A DNA stretch of 64,000 nt from Isoetes taiwanensis. Its lineage: Eukaryota; Streptophyta; Lycopodiopsida; Isoetales; Isoetaceae. The notes under the pieces were generated by a model. The model did no database searches and had not been told where the DNA came from. It was given only the letters and a program-made list of their open reading frames with translations. The stretch lies in the NCBI GenBank assembly GCA_021234155.1, contig JAJEKV010000051.1:6918761-6982760 (forward strand), given 5' to 3'. Made by a program: the position numbers and the translations under genes. The first letter of the stretch is position 1, and each line of letters begins with the position of its first letter. Below, one piece after another: positions 1 to 13,480 of this stretch.

Positions 1-922
1 TGCAAGGTCTGCTACTGGTGGTGGTGCAACTCAATTTTATGTTGTGGCTGCAGGTTCTGGAAGCTCAGGCAGCACATCATCTGGGGGAACCTCTCTTGCA
101 GTGAGCAGTGGAGCTGGAAGATCTGTTTATGCTAGGACAAAGAAGGCTCAAGGGATCATCACTTGCAAGGTTAGTCCCACCATTAGATTGAAATTAAGGA
201 ACATGAAGAGAAATGTGGAAATTTTTACTCAAACACTATGAAGAGAAAAGCTCATCTCAAATAGACCTTCTAGAAAATGAATTGAGGAGTCTTAAGCTGA
301 GAGAAGACAAAGATGTTTCAAAATTCTTTAATACCTTTGACAACATAGTGGCTGACCTTAGTGGAGCAGGAGTTAATCTAACAGAAAGATACCAAGTGCT
401 TGCAATTGCTAGATCTATAGGGGAGAATGAACAGCTGGCCATGTTTATTAGAAACATGGCCAAAACCAGAGAAGAGACAGAAAACATTTTAAGAACAGAG
501 GCTGAGCAAAAGAAAATGCTAAAAGGAGAAGATGCTGAAGCATCCGAAATTTTATTTGCTGGGAAAAGAAGAGGTGAAAAGGGAGTTTGTTTCAATTGTC
601 ACTGTCAAGAATCAGGCCATTTCAAAAGCAATTGCCCAAAATTGGATAAAGAATTCAATTGCTATACATGTGGGGGAAGGGACACATAGCTGCAAAATGT
701 CCAACCCCAAAAGATTACAACAAAAATAGAGGAACTGGAAGTTCAACCAAAGGAGGACGGTCAAATTATAAGGGTCGAGGAGGAAAGAAACATGCTGGCA
801 CATATGTGGCCAAAGAACCAGGAAAGGAGGAATCAGAAGATGAAGATGAGGTAAAGTTTGCATTTGCAATACTTGACAAAGGGAAACTAATCACAAGTCG
901 ATGTACTTGTAGTTGATAGTGG
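1..922 (+). pseudogene. Copia gag with two zinc knuckles and start of protease, broken
   Basis: This is the gag part of a Ty1/Copia retrotransposon whose 5' LTR lies before the window. A helical capsid-like stretch (213-560) is followed by two CCHC zinc knuckles at about 588-635 and 655-700, which bind the element's RNA in the virus-like particle. The first knuckle has two extra residues between its second Cys and the His (CFNCHCQESGH). The second is split by a one-base frame change near 675. The frame reaches the protease active-site motif VVDSG near 905-922, and the rest of the protease is missing. The copy cannot make a working polyprotein. Confidence 0.85.
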
Positions 923-1003
923 AATTTGAAAGATCAATAGTCAATCTCGATCTTCTCAAGAATTTTTAGAGGCACACACTCAAAAAAAATATCTAAGTAG
1001 GAA

Positions 1004-2371
1004 ATGGAGCAATGTGATATCATTAATGATGTGCGTGCTTCTGAAGAAATATGGCATAGCAGATTGGCACATACTCATTTTAGCAACATTAACTTCATGG
1101 CCAAGAAAGAATGGCTTGAATGCAAAGAAATAAATCCAGAGACATTTGTTTGTGAAGGATGTGTGTTGGGGAAACTGAATAGACTTCCATTTCAAAGAAG
1201 GAAAAAAATGGCAAATGAACCATTAGAATTAATACACACTGATCTCTGTGGACCAATGAATATCAGAGGGAGAACAAACAAAAGATACTTTACATCCTTC
1301 ATAGATGATTTTAGCAGATTCTACAAAGTTTACTGTCTTGAAAAGAAGTCTCAAGCTCTCATTGCTTTTAAACAATACGTTAGTGACATTGAAAGAGAAA
1401 CAGGGAAAAAGGTGAAATGTGTAAGGTCTGATAGGGGGGAATACCTCTCAACCAAATTCAAATTGTAAATGGATTGCATTGCAAATGGAATCAAAAGACA
1501 GATGACATGTAGGTACATCCCATAACGAAATGGAGTTGTTGAACGAAAAAATAGAACAATAATGGATGCTGTGAGATCCATGATCAAACACTCTGGCTTG
1601 CCAAATTATCTTTGGGAAGAAGCCCTTAAAGCAGCTATTCTGAATCAAAACAAACTTCCTGCATCAAGTCTCAAAGGTAATATTCCTGAACTTTTATGGT
1701 CAAATTCTAAGGACAAACCAGACTTCAGCATATTCAAAACTTATGGTTGTTTAACCTATGTACATGTTCCTACTGAGCTAAGGAAGAAACTGGATGACAA
1801 AGCTCAAATTGGATACTTGATGGGATATGACAGTGAGTCCAAAGGGTACAGAATTTTTATCCCAGAAAACAGGTCTGTAATAATAAGCAGAGATGTTCTT
1901 TTTAAGGAGGATGTAGTATACAAAGACAGGAATAATTACAAAACAAGTATACCTATGGAAAACCAAGAAGATAATTCAGGAAAAACCTCACAGTCAGCAG
2001 GTTATGACACTGATGAGGAGGAAAAGAATGATAGCCAAAACCAAGTTGAGAATGGAGAAACTCAGAATAATCTTGAGTATGGCAGCACTGAAAATATTAC
2101 ATTCAAAAGGAGGAAGACTCAATCAGAGAAACTTTTAGAAGAAGCTGGAATTGACACAAAAACATATGGTAGAGATAATGCTGGAAGAAGCAAAAGACTA
2201 GACAGAATTGAAGCAGAAGAGATTGAGGAGGAAATTGAGCAAGTCATGGCAATACTTGAAGATAAAATGGTCCCACAAACATATGAAGGTGTTTTGACAT
2301 CTGCAGAAAAGGATAAATGGCTGGATGCAATGGAGGAGGAATTAAATTCCTTCAAAACAACTGAAACTTAG
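1004..2371 (+). pseudogene. Copia integrase, broken by a stop
   Basis: This is the integrase of the same Copia element, which inserts the cDNA into the host genome. The HHCC zinc domain reads HSRLAHTHFSNINF...CEGCVLGK. The catalytic core shows HTDLCGP (first Asp, about 1,236) and SDRGEY (second Asp, about 1,428). A stop at 1,466-1,468 precedes NGVVERKNRT (catalytic Glu, about 1,530-1,560). After the core comes the acidic, low-complexity linker that usually joins Copia integrase to reverse transcriptase, ending in KWLDAMEEEL, the conserved entry to RT. All three DDE residues survive, but the stop separates them. Confidence 0.9.
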
Positions 2372-2773
2372 GAAATAGGAGATTTGCCAGATGGAAAAAC
2401 AGCTATAGGAAGTAAATGAATTTTTAAAATCAAAACATGTGCTGATGGCAATCAAAAATTTAAAGCCAGATTAGTAGCAAAGGGCTTTACTCGAAGGAAA
2501 GGGAGAGATTATGATGAAACCTACTCTCCAATAGTTAAACTGACAAGTGTAAGACTGTTATTGGCTTTGGCAATAGCTTGGAACCTAGAATTACATCACA
2601 TGGATGTTAAAACTGCTTTTTTAAATGCCAAACTAGAAGAAGATATCTACATGAAACCACCAGCTGGGATTGAAATTGAAAGCAACAAAATATAGAAGTT
2701 AAAACGTGCTGTGTATGGTCTCAAACAAGCACCTAGAGAATGGTACCTTTGTATAGACAACTTTCTCAGGGAA
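2372..2773 (+). pseudogene. Copia reverse transcriptase, N-terminal half
   Basis: This half of the Copia RT contains FKARLVAKGF, YDETYSPIVK, LHHMDVKTAFLN (first catalytic Asp) and AVYGLKQAPREWY, all standard Copia RT motifs. In-frame stops occur at 2,369 and near 2,416 and 2,692. The frame is cut at the GAA at 2,771-2,773. The remaining palm, with YVDD, resumes at 24,624 with no codon lost, so the intervening 21.85 kb was inserted into this ORF. Confidence 0.9.
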
Positions 2774-2819
2774 GTCACATTTACCTTCGTTTTCAACGAA
2801 TAGATGGTAAATGGACTTC
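2771..2819. repeat. Hairpin at left end of E1
   Basis: Arms GAAGTCACATTTACC (2,771-2,785) and GGTAAATGGACTTC (2,806-2,819) pair with one bulge. Inside them TTCGTT and AACGAA also pair around a TTC loop. Confidence 0.85.
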
Positions 2820-2957
2820 TAGAGCTAGGTGACAAGTGTCCTAGGTAGTTAGGAACTGCCAGACTCTCGCCTATTTGTAGATTGGCATTTGGCTTTCTCG
2901 CATCAGCGCTTCTGTGCGCATCTCCATTCTGAAATTGTTCCTTAGCTTACTTCCCAG

Positions 2958-4994
2958 ATCCTTAGTTGCTTGTTCATTTCTATTCTCTTCGTTTTCTCTT
3001 GCTTACAATTTTTCCAGAGCATCTCCGTTTCTCTGTTTGCTTTGCCGTAGTCCGTGGCTTACGACCTTTTTCCAGTTCTATTTCATCACTGTGTCCCTGG
3101 CGGCGTACAAATTCGTGCTCTATCTAGGGTTGTTGCTGGCGAAATAACACCTCCTCTGATAATCGGCATTCACTGGGTTTTCACAGTTCGACAAGGAAAG
3201 GTTTGATTCTTAGGGTCGACTCAGAAAGAGCATTTAGGTTTGTTCTTGGGGTCGCAGCCCAGCAAAGAGCAGTTTGTGCCTTTTTGTCAAGCAATAGAAC
3301 TGAGTTTCTTTTGTGCGAGACAAGCCGTTGCTTATCCGAAACATGCCATGCCATCTGTAATCAGATCTAGGTTTCAATCTAGTGATTTAAGGAGATTTGG
3401 TTCCACTGGTTGCGGCTTTGGGGTAAGCAAACCGCTCCTTCAAAAGAGATCGGCATTAGAGGGGTTTAGTTTGCGGCTGCAACAGTTGATTGGATCTTTC
3501 TCAGAGTAGTTTTTCTCAGAAGCAGTCTTGTTGATATCAGACTAGTGCCAAGAAAATCTGTCAATCTAGGATCAACAATTATCTTCAAGATTTTCAATAC
3601 TAGGTTATGGGGACGTTATTTTCTTCATAGCCAGTAGCGTTTGTTCCAATTTATTTATCCTTCCAAAAGATGGCTGCACTTTTGCTAGCCCAGTGCTGCG
3701 CTTCAATTTTATGATTATGGCTATGGCTTTCAGCAAGCTTTGTGATGGGAATTAGATGGCATCACGAATTTCCAGATCTTAGCTTCTTGTCATTGTACTC
3801 TTGTTTTCAACTGCACTACTTAGTGTTTATCCAAGATTTCTTCAACATTTCCATATGGTTACATTTGTGCAACTGGGAGCAGAGGATAGAGGATGGAGTC
3901 AAACTAGCTCATTCCAGATAAGTGACTTTGCTTGCCCTTTTTCTTTTGTGATGCTAATGTTTAGATTTCTTTGCCATAGTTTTCTTTGCTTTGTCCGTGA
4001 TTGGACGAATATTTTCCCCCTTTCCCTTTGCCGAGTTTGGTTCCGGGCTATTAAGCAGAGCAAAGGCACGAATGCAGGCATTAGCCGTTTGCTCCTTTTC
4101 AAGTATTTGCAATTCATTTCTTCATATTGCAGAGATTTTTGCCAAGTTGGGGATTCGGTTCTTACAGCTAACAAAGATTTCCATGGGATCTTGAGCAGAC
4201 CAGTTGCCATCGGTTGCTCGGGCTTGTTGCTGGTTATGCCCAGACCTCCACCAATTTGCTTGCCAATATGACTTTTAGTGACGATACTCTCAGACCTCCA
4301 TCTTTTTCCATCAAGTTGCGGCATGGTTGAGCATAGTGCATATGATCGAGAAGTTCTTCAGATAAGTTTATTATTCATCCTTGAATGCAAGCAAGATAGA
4401 CTGCTTGGACAAACTGTAACATGTGCTTTACTATTGTCTCATTGGGTTGGTCGAGGAAGAAGATATAAACAAGGACTGTAATTTCTTTTTTTTTGCAACT
4501 AAGTCTATTTTCTTGTTCGATATTTCTTCAGTAATGGCTCTGGATCCAAGCAGTCTTAGCTCCAGTTTTAGAAATATAGCTGCTGTGGTTGTATCCACTA
4601 TATCAGGGTGAGAACAACTCCATTTGCTGACCATTTCAGTGTGAGGAGGGAGCCAATGCACCAGGTATGTGTCCTTCTAGAAGTTCCATTTTTAGAACAA
4701 GTGCACCAAACCAGTTATTAGAATTGCTCTTATTGAAGTGTTTCCAAAATTTCCATTATACTTGGTTCAGTGAGCAATTCCATTTTGAGCTTATTAGAAG
4801 ATCACATTTATGGATGCTTAGATGTCTGGTTGTTGGAGCTCATCCTAATCGTTTTTTAACCACCATGCATTGCCTAGTTTTCAAATGCAGTATTCTGATC
4901 TCATTCCTGGGAGCCTTTAATGCAGCCACTTGGGTGATTTAAGAAGTGTTCTTGCTTAAATGTGGCACTTTCCCTGGGATCGAATTTATGAACT
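2958..4994. other. Left interior of E1, no gene recognised
   Basis: About 2 kb of T-rich, transcript-like sequence. The longest frame (3,240-3,509, plus, 89 codons) shows no known domain, and other frames are short. It ends at the left target duplication of LINE-A. Confidence 0.5.
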
Positions 4995-5008
4995 TTTTTG
5001 GCTATTTC
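4995..5008. repeat. LINE-A target-site duplication, left
   Basis: TTTTTGGCTATTTC, identical to 14,931-14,944. Confidence 0.93.
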
Positions 5009-5409
5009 CTTTTTTTTTTTTTTTTTTTGAAAGTAAGAGTTGGTTTTATCATTAATTATGAAATCTCAAAATACATAGCAAAGGTATGCTTTTAGGAAAA
5101 GCATATCAAAATTATAGTCAAATCCAAACCAATTGATAGAGAGTGTAAAACAGAGTGTAAAATAATGTCTGCACTTTAAGGAAGAAGGTCGATCAGTAGC
5201 CACCCGTAGGAGGATGAAATGGAAGTAGGTAATTAGTAAGTCGCTTTTCCGGAACTGAACCGATTTCAACGAGCAGAACAAGATTGTTGAGGATTCTCGA
5301 AAGATTATGAACCTGCCAAAAATGTAATCCACCAAAAAAGTAAACCAGAACTAAATTAGATAAAAGCCAGTATATGCTTCTTAGTTTGAAGGCCAAATGG
5401 ACAGGGATT

Positions 5410-5875
5410 TCAGCAATGATCTGAGAAGTAAGAGTTGAAGTAGGCATTAAAGGCATCTGTGGAGCCAAAGAAGTATTGATCAAGGGGCCAATTGTTGTAG
5501 TAATAGAGTCGGAACATATCCCTGTCCTCCAGAAGAATTAGCAATGATCCATATAGATCAGCCAGTAACTTATGGCTGTAGTATAGTGTTCTATATCTTG
5601 AGAGCTGAGCTTCTGTGAGAATTCGATTATTGGCTGACAGGAATTTCCACAAGAAATGGATCTGGATGACCTCCCTGCAAAATATACTTGCCCACAAATC
5701 TTCACTTTCTTTCTTGTAACTCATACGTCCTCTTTTCATCAGGAATGACTCCATTGAAGTGGCAATGTCATTTTTCATGACTTGATCCAGAGATCTCATT
5801 TGAAAAGGTGAATTCTTTGGTATCAAGTTTATTGCTTCCTTCTCCTCGTAAGAAATTAAGATACTCTAGGATCAT
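5410..5875 (-). pseudogene. LINE-A ORF3, conserved ORF after ORF2
   Basis: A third reading frame begins with an ATG (5,873-5,875) that overlaps the ORF2 end by 20 bases and starts MILEYL. One frame change near 5,770-5,800 separates this start from the long open stretch ending ...NSYFSDHC at 5,410. LINE-C has the same ORF unbroken. The two proteins are about 71% identical over 125 residues (89 matches counted by eye), while third codon positions have turned over extensively. This points to selection on the protein. It is mostly helical-looking, rich in Leu and aromatic residues, and has no signal peptide or domain that I recognise. Its role is unknown. Confidence 0.75.
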
Positions 5876-8800
5876 CAGAAAGAAATAAGTTAGAGTCCAC
5901 AACATTTAGATTGGAAGCAAACAAATCATAGTGACCCCTATACAAACCATAGTCTTCCCATTTCCTGTCAAAATTAGCACCAAATTTCTTTTTATGTGCT
6001 GTAGCAATAGTCTCAAAATCAAACTGAAAGTGCAATTTTATCCAGAAGATGGACACATTCTTTTTACCATATAACACCCGATTCCTTTCTTTCCAAGTGT
6101 TCCAAAGGGCAATATTAATAACTGTATTGACAAATTTATTATCATGATTCATAAGGGACATAAGATCCTCATTAATTTCAATCCCAAATTTGTCAGAGAA
6201 CCAAGACCAGAAACCATTTAGGGTGCTACAGAAGAAAATATGGCACATGTCCTCAGGCCTATTACAAGCTAAAGGGCAATTAGCAGAAATATTCGGGTTT
6301 CTTCTGAACATGGAGACCAGATTGTTTAGACTGCCATTAGCAATGAGCCAAATGAAATATGAGACTTTTGGAGGACAATAAGAATGCTAAACATTATGAA
6401 ATAATTTTTTAAGCTGATCATAAGTAATAGACCATTTCAGCATAGCTTTACACCCCTCAATGTTGGAAGTCATGGCATTGTAAACATTTTTCACTTTGTA
6501 ATCCCCTTTTTCATTTACCCTCCAGTCACTTTTTCCAGAGTTGACAGATAAGTTTGAGAGGAAGGGTTTGATGAAAGAATAAATTTTCTTATCAGAAGAG
6601 GTGCCTCTAATAATACCTTTCAATCTAGTCCAAGAAATGATTCTACCACATACAAACATGTCTCTGATATAAACTAAACCAGCCTCATGCCATTTCTTAT
6701 AAATTCTGGGATGCTTGATAGCAAAAGGGGAGAATTTTGCTTTCGATCATGATGGGGTTCCAGAAGATTGGAACATCAGAATGTAGCTCTTCTCTTTTAA
6801 TGAAATGGAAATTAGGAGAGATAGCATTCTAAGCCTTGATGAGATTGTGCATAAGAGGGGAAATCTTTGGGACTGGTTTTGATTGATTGAAAGCGAGAAT
6901 GAGGAAGCGAGATGATGGATTGAGGGGTGACCACAAGGGTGACTTAAAGATATCAATACGATAAAGATATAAGTAGGAGATTGATTCCCATGTATTGCTT
7001 TCCAAATGAGCTTGCCCGACAAGAGATTGAGCTTGGATAAAAGATTCTTGCAACCTAAACCTCCGAGACTTTAGGCTTACATATGGAATTCCAATTAACG
7101 GATGACTTCCCTTCGGATGAAATTCCTAATTATCTTCTCAAGCTCCAAATAAACATATTTGGGAGCTACTAGAGCTAATGGAAAAGTAGACATGAGAACT
7201 GGCAAGAACAGCATTTGCAATGATAGATCTACCTGCAAGAGAGAGATAATTTCCATAATTGTTCAACTTCTTTTTGATTCTCGAAATAATAGGATCGAGA
7301 GGCCTTTGATGCTATGATTCAAAGCTATAGGCAATCAGTAATTTGGTTGCACGATTAGTAGGAAGGACATTGATACCAGCTAGAACCGGAGTCTGCGAGG
7401 TCACCAATGATCATACTTTTACACAAATTCAATTGGATACGAGGAGGCGTGAGAGAATTGTCTTAAGATCTTAAGAAAAAGATTGATATTTTGAAGATCA
7501 GCATCCAGGAAGGAGAAGGTATCATCAGCATATTGGAGAATGGATATACTATCATGAGAATTTGGAAGTTTTAAACCTTTCAACTGAGCATTATTACGAT
7601 AATCTGAGTGACCTTGGTTAAAAGCTCGTGACCACAAAAAAAGATAAGGAGCTAGAGGACATCCTTGTCTAACTCCACAAGAGAGAGGAAAGAAGCGGAA
7701 GGGACACCATTGATGAGAACGGCCGAGAATTGGACCTAGAGTTTAGACCATGTATAAGATTCATGAGTTTGGGATGAAAGCCCAATTTAGACATGGCAAA
7801 ATCCAAGAAATCCCACCTCCACAGAATCAAAGGCTCTTTTAAAATCCCGGCTTGAGAAGAATACAGTTTTGATTCGAGATTTTGTTCAGTCTGAGACCTT
7901 CCATAGCGACCACATAATTATCAAGATATATCTATTTGGAAGGAAGGCTGATTGGTTTTGGCTAATATTCCTTTGAAGGAAGCTTTTGATTCTCGGGGCA
8001 ATGATCTTAGCACAGAGCTTATAAGTGGTGTTGGTGAGAGAGATGGGTCTCAGATCTGAAACTTGGAAGGATGATCAGCTTTAGGAATCAGGAGAGATAA
8101 ACCCTTTGGAAATTAAAGGATGCAAATGATTATCATTCGAAGGCATGGACAAGGGAGATAACATCGTTTTGAGTATATCGAACTTGATGTAAAATTCAGT
8201 GGGGAAGGCCATCTGGCCCAGGAGATTTGCCCTTGCTGAAGGAATTTAGAATCTCATAAATCTCATTGTGAGATGGAATGGCAGTGATAGCATCATCCAT
8301 GATTTCACTAGGCTCAGGAAGAATAGAATCCACAGTGGAGATAAACTCATTGGCTTCTGAAGCCATGTTGGGGTCAATTGGCTTGTCACTAAAGATATCC
8401 ATATATCTGCTCTTGAAGAAATTTGCAATTTCAGAATGAGTACTATAATTGTTACCCTGATCATCAAAAGTCTCAGCAATGGAATTTCTAAGAACCCTAC
8501 TCTTGGCAACCCTGAAGAAGAATTTTGAGGAGCTAGAGTCCATTTCATTAGTATACTTAATTTTACATCTAATAGCTGAGCCCTTAGCTTCCAACTCCTC
8601 AATATTCTTAATTCTTCTCTCTAATATTTCCTCACCTACATGAAGGTTATAATTAGAAGGATCATTCTGAAGAAGAGACCTAATATCCTTCATATACACT
8701 AGGAGCTGGTTTTTTTCCTTACTTCTCTCCTCCTTGATAATTTTAGACCAGTTTTTAATCCACCCTTTGATTTGTCTGATCTTGGAGTAAAAACATTTCA

Positions 8801-9633
8801 TAGAGGGCAATTGATTACCAGCAACCACATTTGAATTATTGGAGAGAGTCTCATAAAAGGATCTGAAATGAGAGCAAAATTTCTCATTCTCCAGCAGAGA
8901 GGAATTGAACTTGTAAGGCGTGCTCCCTTCTCTTTTAATGTTGATGACATGAGAAGTATGAAGGAACTGGGGCTGATGATCAGAAATGGAAGTTCCTTCA
9001 TCACTTGTAACATAGTTGTTGTCCCAGAAGGATGCAGAAGGGTTGGAGACATAAAATCTGTCCAGAGTGCAGAAAACTCTTGCTTTATCCTTTTGTTTGT
9101 TCGACCAAGTGTAGGTGGCAGTAGAGGACATACATGTGGGGGAAGGGACAACAGTTCTGAACATATTGATTTTATTTCCCAGTTTAAGATCCCAAGATGG
9201 AGTATTGTTGAAGTCACCAGCAATAATCCAATTTTTCAAGAGATTGAGAATCCAGCCAGGAATTCATTTCAGCCCAAATTGGTTCTCTATCTTTGGGTGA
9301 GGTAGGAGCATAGACATTGATAATGCCAAATCTGGAGTTAGAAACCGAGCAAATCATGGCTTGCCAGGCTCTTGAGGGACTGTTATAAAAGGAAGAGTGA
9401 TTGATACCTTTCTTCCAGATAATGGCCATTCCACCACTTGCTCCAGATGAGCTGATCCAAATAGAGGTAGAATTAGGATAAATCCACTCCCCTAAGTTAC
9501 TACATTCAAAGGAGGGAAGTTTAAGTTCTTGAAGGATAATGATGTCTGCATTATATTGCCTAATTTGAGCAATGGCTCTTCTCCTTTTTAGAGGGCCTTT
9601 AATTCCTCTGAGATTCCAGGAAAGAATCTTCAT
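5856..9633 (-). pseudogene. LINE-A ORF2: endonuclease-reverse transcriptase
   Basis: ORF2 nicks the target and primes reverse transcription from it. The span equals about 1,259 codons, normal for plant L1. The N-terminal APE-type endonuclease starts MKILSWNLRGIKG with LQELKLP (9,633 to about 9,100) and GDFNNTPS near 9,200. RT follows with SPGPDGLP (about 8,205-8,230) and QYADD at 7,521-7,535. The C-terminus is a zf-RVT domain with NPNISANCPLACN...HIFFC (about 6,200-6,310), ending DDPRVS at 5,856. Several frame changes and stops between 6,700 and 9,240 make it inactive. Its last 20 bases overlap the start of the third ORF. Confidence 0.92.
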
Positions 9634-9671
9634 ATCAATGAGAGAAGAGAGAGATAATAAGAAAGAAGGAA

Positions 9672-9813
9672 CTAGAGCCTAATCTTTCTGGATTTTCTTT
9701 TACTTCTAGTGTTCTGAGCTGGAGTTTTATTGAAACCAGATAAAACCACATCATTTTTAATCCTATCCTTTCTGACAGATTTTTTCATAGGTTGGGGCTT
9801 AATATGCACCTGC
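9672..9813 (-). pseudogene. LINE-A ORF1, C-terminal part
   Basis: A short, very basic tail (VHIKPQPMKKSVRKDRIKND...NTRSKRKSRKIRL) followed by a stop 38 bases before the ORF2 start. It continues the ORF1 frame interrupted at 14,640. A basic C-terminus fits an RNA-binding ORF1 protein, but no named domain is visible. Confidence 0.65.
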
Positions 9814-10008
9814 AAAGGAAGGAAGGAAGGAAGGAAGTTTATTTTAACGTCCACGGAGGCCAGAGGCCTATGAGACGGTACATGCAGAGAACAGGCAAAA
9901 AAGCCAAAAACCCCAACACCAAAAACAAACAATGTAACTGTACAGTAGAACCCTACTACCGGGATGAAAAAACCCCCACTTGGGAGGAAAAACCCTAACA
10001 GTAGGCTC

Positions 10009-13000
10009 TCAAATACCATGCCCCCGAAGAGCAAGTCTGACGGCCGAAATCTGCAGGATGTAAGCTCCCAGTCGCGCTACCATAGGTGATGCGAGTAACT
10101 GATGTAGCGGTGTGTCAGAGCATCTAAGATCAGTGTGCACTGCTCGGACATGGGCATATGCTGGGCACCGTTGGAGGGCATGGTGCTCATCCTCTATCAC
10201 GTGCATCTCACAACACTGACATATCCTCTCCTCCCTGGGGATCCCGTGCCCGCCATTCACCCCCCAGCGACCTGTTTCAATTCTGAGGTAATGGGAACCC
10301 GTCCTTATGGCAGCAATAGCTCTCCGTTTCTTCACAGAGATGTGTGCTTTCAAGTACCGATGGGGTCCATGCTCAAGGCCGGGATTAAGCGTGATAGTGC
10401 TCTGTCTTGGGCTTTGCAAGAGTAGAGGCATCCCACGGGGTGGCGGCATAGCCCGCATCCAATTGCCCATTCAGCAAGGAATGCCGGTGCCACCATCATT
10501 TGGTAATCCATAGACCACCTCCTAAACCATCCCTTACGATTGCTTTCGTGCCATACCCTCTTCTTGCATTTGGGGGGCCCTGGCGTTAACAACCACGGCC
10601 TGTGGGGGCAAGCGATGCTCATCCATCCCATCCACCTTATGGAAGCAAGTAAGATGCTGCGCAAGGCGAATCTTTGTAAGGGCGAACCCCGTCTCATACA
10701 ACAAAATCGATACGATGCGGTGTCCTTCACTCCCAAGCTATATGTCAAGAAAGCTTTACGCACCCTTTCCAACCTATCCCCGTGTTTTTGCTAAGCTGGC
10801 GGGCCCCAAACCTCCACCCCATATAGCAGCACCGGCTCGACCAAAGCCCTAAGCGGTGTGCTCTCCTCGCCCGATCCGCGAGAGATCTATCCGGCAACCG
10901 CAGCGTTTTGCCTTTGCATATAAAGCCTTCCGGCACTGCAGCGGCTCTCCTCTCCACACACTCATCCCACGGCATGTTAGTAGTGAAATCAATTCCCGGA
11001 TACTTGAAGCTCGCACCATCTCCACTTCCCGCGTCCCACGTAATATAACTCGGGATAGGGTGTTGCGAGGACAGGATCGAGAAGCTTAGTTTTTGTGCAA
11101 GTTCTTTGTCATTCCGTTGCCCCACGGAACCCCAGGGGCATCCAAATGCTGCTGCATACTGCTGGCCGTGTGGGCTAGCAAAGCTACATCATCCGCATAT
11201 AGCAACTGGCTCACAGAGGTCGCCTCAGATAATTGCACCCCGGCTCCCCCATGGTGCTGCATCCACGTCTCCAAGCTATCAATGTACAACCCAAAAAGCG
11301 TTGGAGACAGCGGGGCAGCCCTGCTTAACTCCCATAGTGCTAGCTACCGCCCGATCTTCATAAGGCGGTGCGGCATGAATCCCATCATAAAGTTGGTGCA
11401 CCCCATTACGCAATCCCCGTGGAACTTCGCCAAGTCTTGCAACCTCGCCCAAAGGCATGTCTCGGGGGCGGTATCATATGCGATCTTAAAATCTACAAAG
11501 CAAACAATACAAGTCTGTCGGCGCATTAGGCTTGCCTCCATCAACACTCTCAAAGTGAAGATATGGTCGATTAGTGGAGTGAGCTGGGCGAAAAGCCCTG
11601 CTGGCCAATTGCCCGCACCCCCGCCTCCTCGGCCCACTTAGTGAGTTTCTTCTCCACCACCCACCGCTAGGAGCTTTGCAAACGGGCCGAGCTTACCATA
11701 ATCATCCGGTAATTAAGCCGGCTCATCCTTATTACCGGCTTTATGCACGGGAACAACCTTACTAACCATCCACTCGGGAGCCCCTCACTCGAGCACGGTT
11801 GATGATCACCGTCCGGGGCCCTACCACTGGATGGGCCACCCCATTTCAACGGCTCGGACTGCAGCCCTGTAAATCCTTTGCCTTGCCATTCGCGGATGCA
11901 CGAGACCTGCTTGGACATCCTCGGCGTGAGCTGCAGCACCTCTCCTACCTGATCCAGGGACCACGGCATTAGCTCACGGGGGTCATATAACTCCCATAGC
12001 GGTGCATCCATTGCTCCACACTTACATTACCAGCCACTGGCGCCACGGTATAACACCTTACGCCAAAAAGCTTTTGGCTCACGCCATGAGCATATCAAGC
12101 GGCTCACGGGTTTTACGCCATGTATCTCCCCTTCTTGGCTTTTAGGAAGAGCTTATAGTCTTGCGGGGCTGTGGCGCGAAGCTGTGGATCTATGACCAAG
12201 CGCAGCTGGCTCTTTAGAGCCTTGCAATCAGCATCAAACCACGGGTTCTCAGGAAAATGCGCGGTGTCCCTCCTTGGAGGGCCCTTCACTGCAAAGGAAG
12301 CCCCGGCCGGTACGCAAGCGGCGCCCTCACCACCATGCACACCTGTCTTGCAGTGTGTAAAAGCTATCAAACCCCTGTAACTCCCGCACCAACACAGATT
12401 CATACTGTCCCTGCTTCTGATAGCGTGGGATGTATAGTAACCCTCCACGCCCCCTGCGCGGTGTCTCCACTATTGAGTGCTCCCAATTCGGCATTGACAT
12501 AAAGCGGGTAGTGATCGACAAAGCCTCCTCATCCCACATTGGCTTGTGCCCTTTGGAGAAGTGTGTAACCATGTCAAGTCTTTGCTACTGGAGCGAGAAG
12601 GTAATCCAACACACTAGCTCCCCATCACGCCTATCACTCCCCGCAAGTAACACCCCCGAGTGTGGCCATCGCTGCATACCATTACAAATTACCATGTCAA
12701 AAACACGGCAGAGCTGGACCGGCCTGCACGCCAAATGGTCTAGCCACCATATCACGGGAGTGCCGTAGGTATCTTTGAGTAGCGGTTGTCTCAAGCCAAA
12801 GCGGATCAGCATTAAGCGTCACCTTGGAAGGTCACCGACCGCAAGCTGCGTCGTCACGAGCATTGAAATCTCCTAGCAAAACACTGTCCCTGGCTGTCTA
12901 TAGCGGTCTATGTCATCATACGAGTTCCTATCGGCATCCGGACATCCGTAATTCCGCATCATGTACTGGTAGAACTTAGAGCTGCATGGGGAATGTAGCG

Positions 13001-13480
13001 GCTAGCAAGAAACAATGGGACATGACCAGGGCTCTAATACCATTACCCACATGTAGCGGTTAAATGCATCGGACTTACGGAAGTGTGATCTTGCATGCTA
13101 AGGCGTCCCTAAAGTAGCAAGCCACTCCACCGCGTGTACGCGTCGCCATGGCTCATTAGCAAGTGAGAAATGCTGATATCCTCGAATGTCCGGCAATCGA
13201 TGCCCTTCATACTCCCATGTCTCTGCGGGAAGGCGATGTCCATGTCTGTCGCGATCCCATTCAAGCCAGCGCCCATACGCCACGGGAAGCCCCTACAATT
13301 CGAGGGAAACAATGCGAAGACACTTTCCCTATGCCGATTTGCGGGCCGTGGACCCATCGAGTGCGAGGACAACTGGGCGTGGTTGGAATAACTTCGGGCA
13401 GCCTGGCGATGGGACCACGATGGATGTCTTTGCGGTTGTGGAAGGCCTCAATCCGCCCTCTCCTTGGCACAATGCGGCCG
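10009..13480 (-). pseudogene. LINE-B ORF2: endonuclease, RT and C-terminal Cys/His domain
   Basis: The ORF2 protein is shattered into several frames, but its landmarks are in order. The endonuclease motif GDFNARDDAA is at about 12,845-12,873. RT contains CFVDFKIAYDT (first catalytic Asp, about 11,470-11,510) and LLYADDVALLA with YADD at 11,188-11,199. The C-terminal domain IRTGSHYLRIETGRW...CQCC...DEHHALQRCPAY ends at 10,009. The start is uncertain because the N-terminal endonuclease is degraded. The C-terminal domain also appears at 58,717-59,076. Confidence 0.8.

Noticed and set aside
11093-11641. Plus-strand frames of up to 182 codons across LINE-B.
   Set aside because: They are antisense to recognisable RT motifs (YADD, FVDFKIAYDT) and are an effect of high GC.
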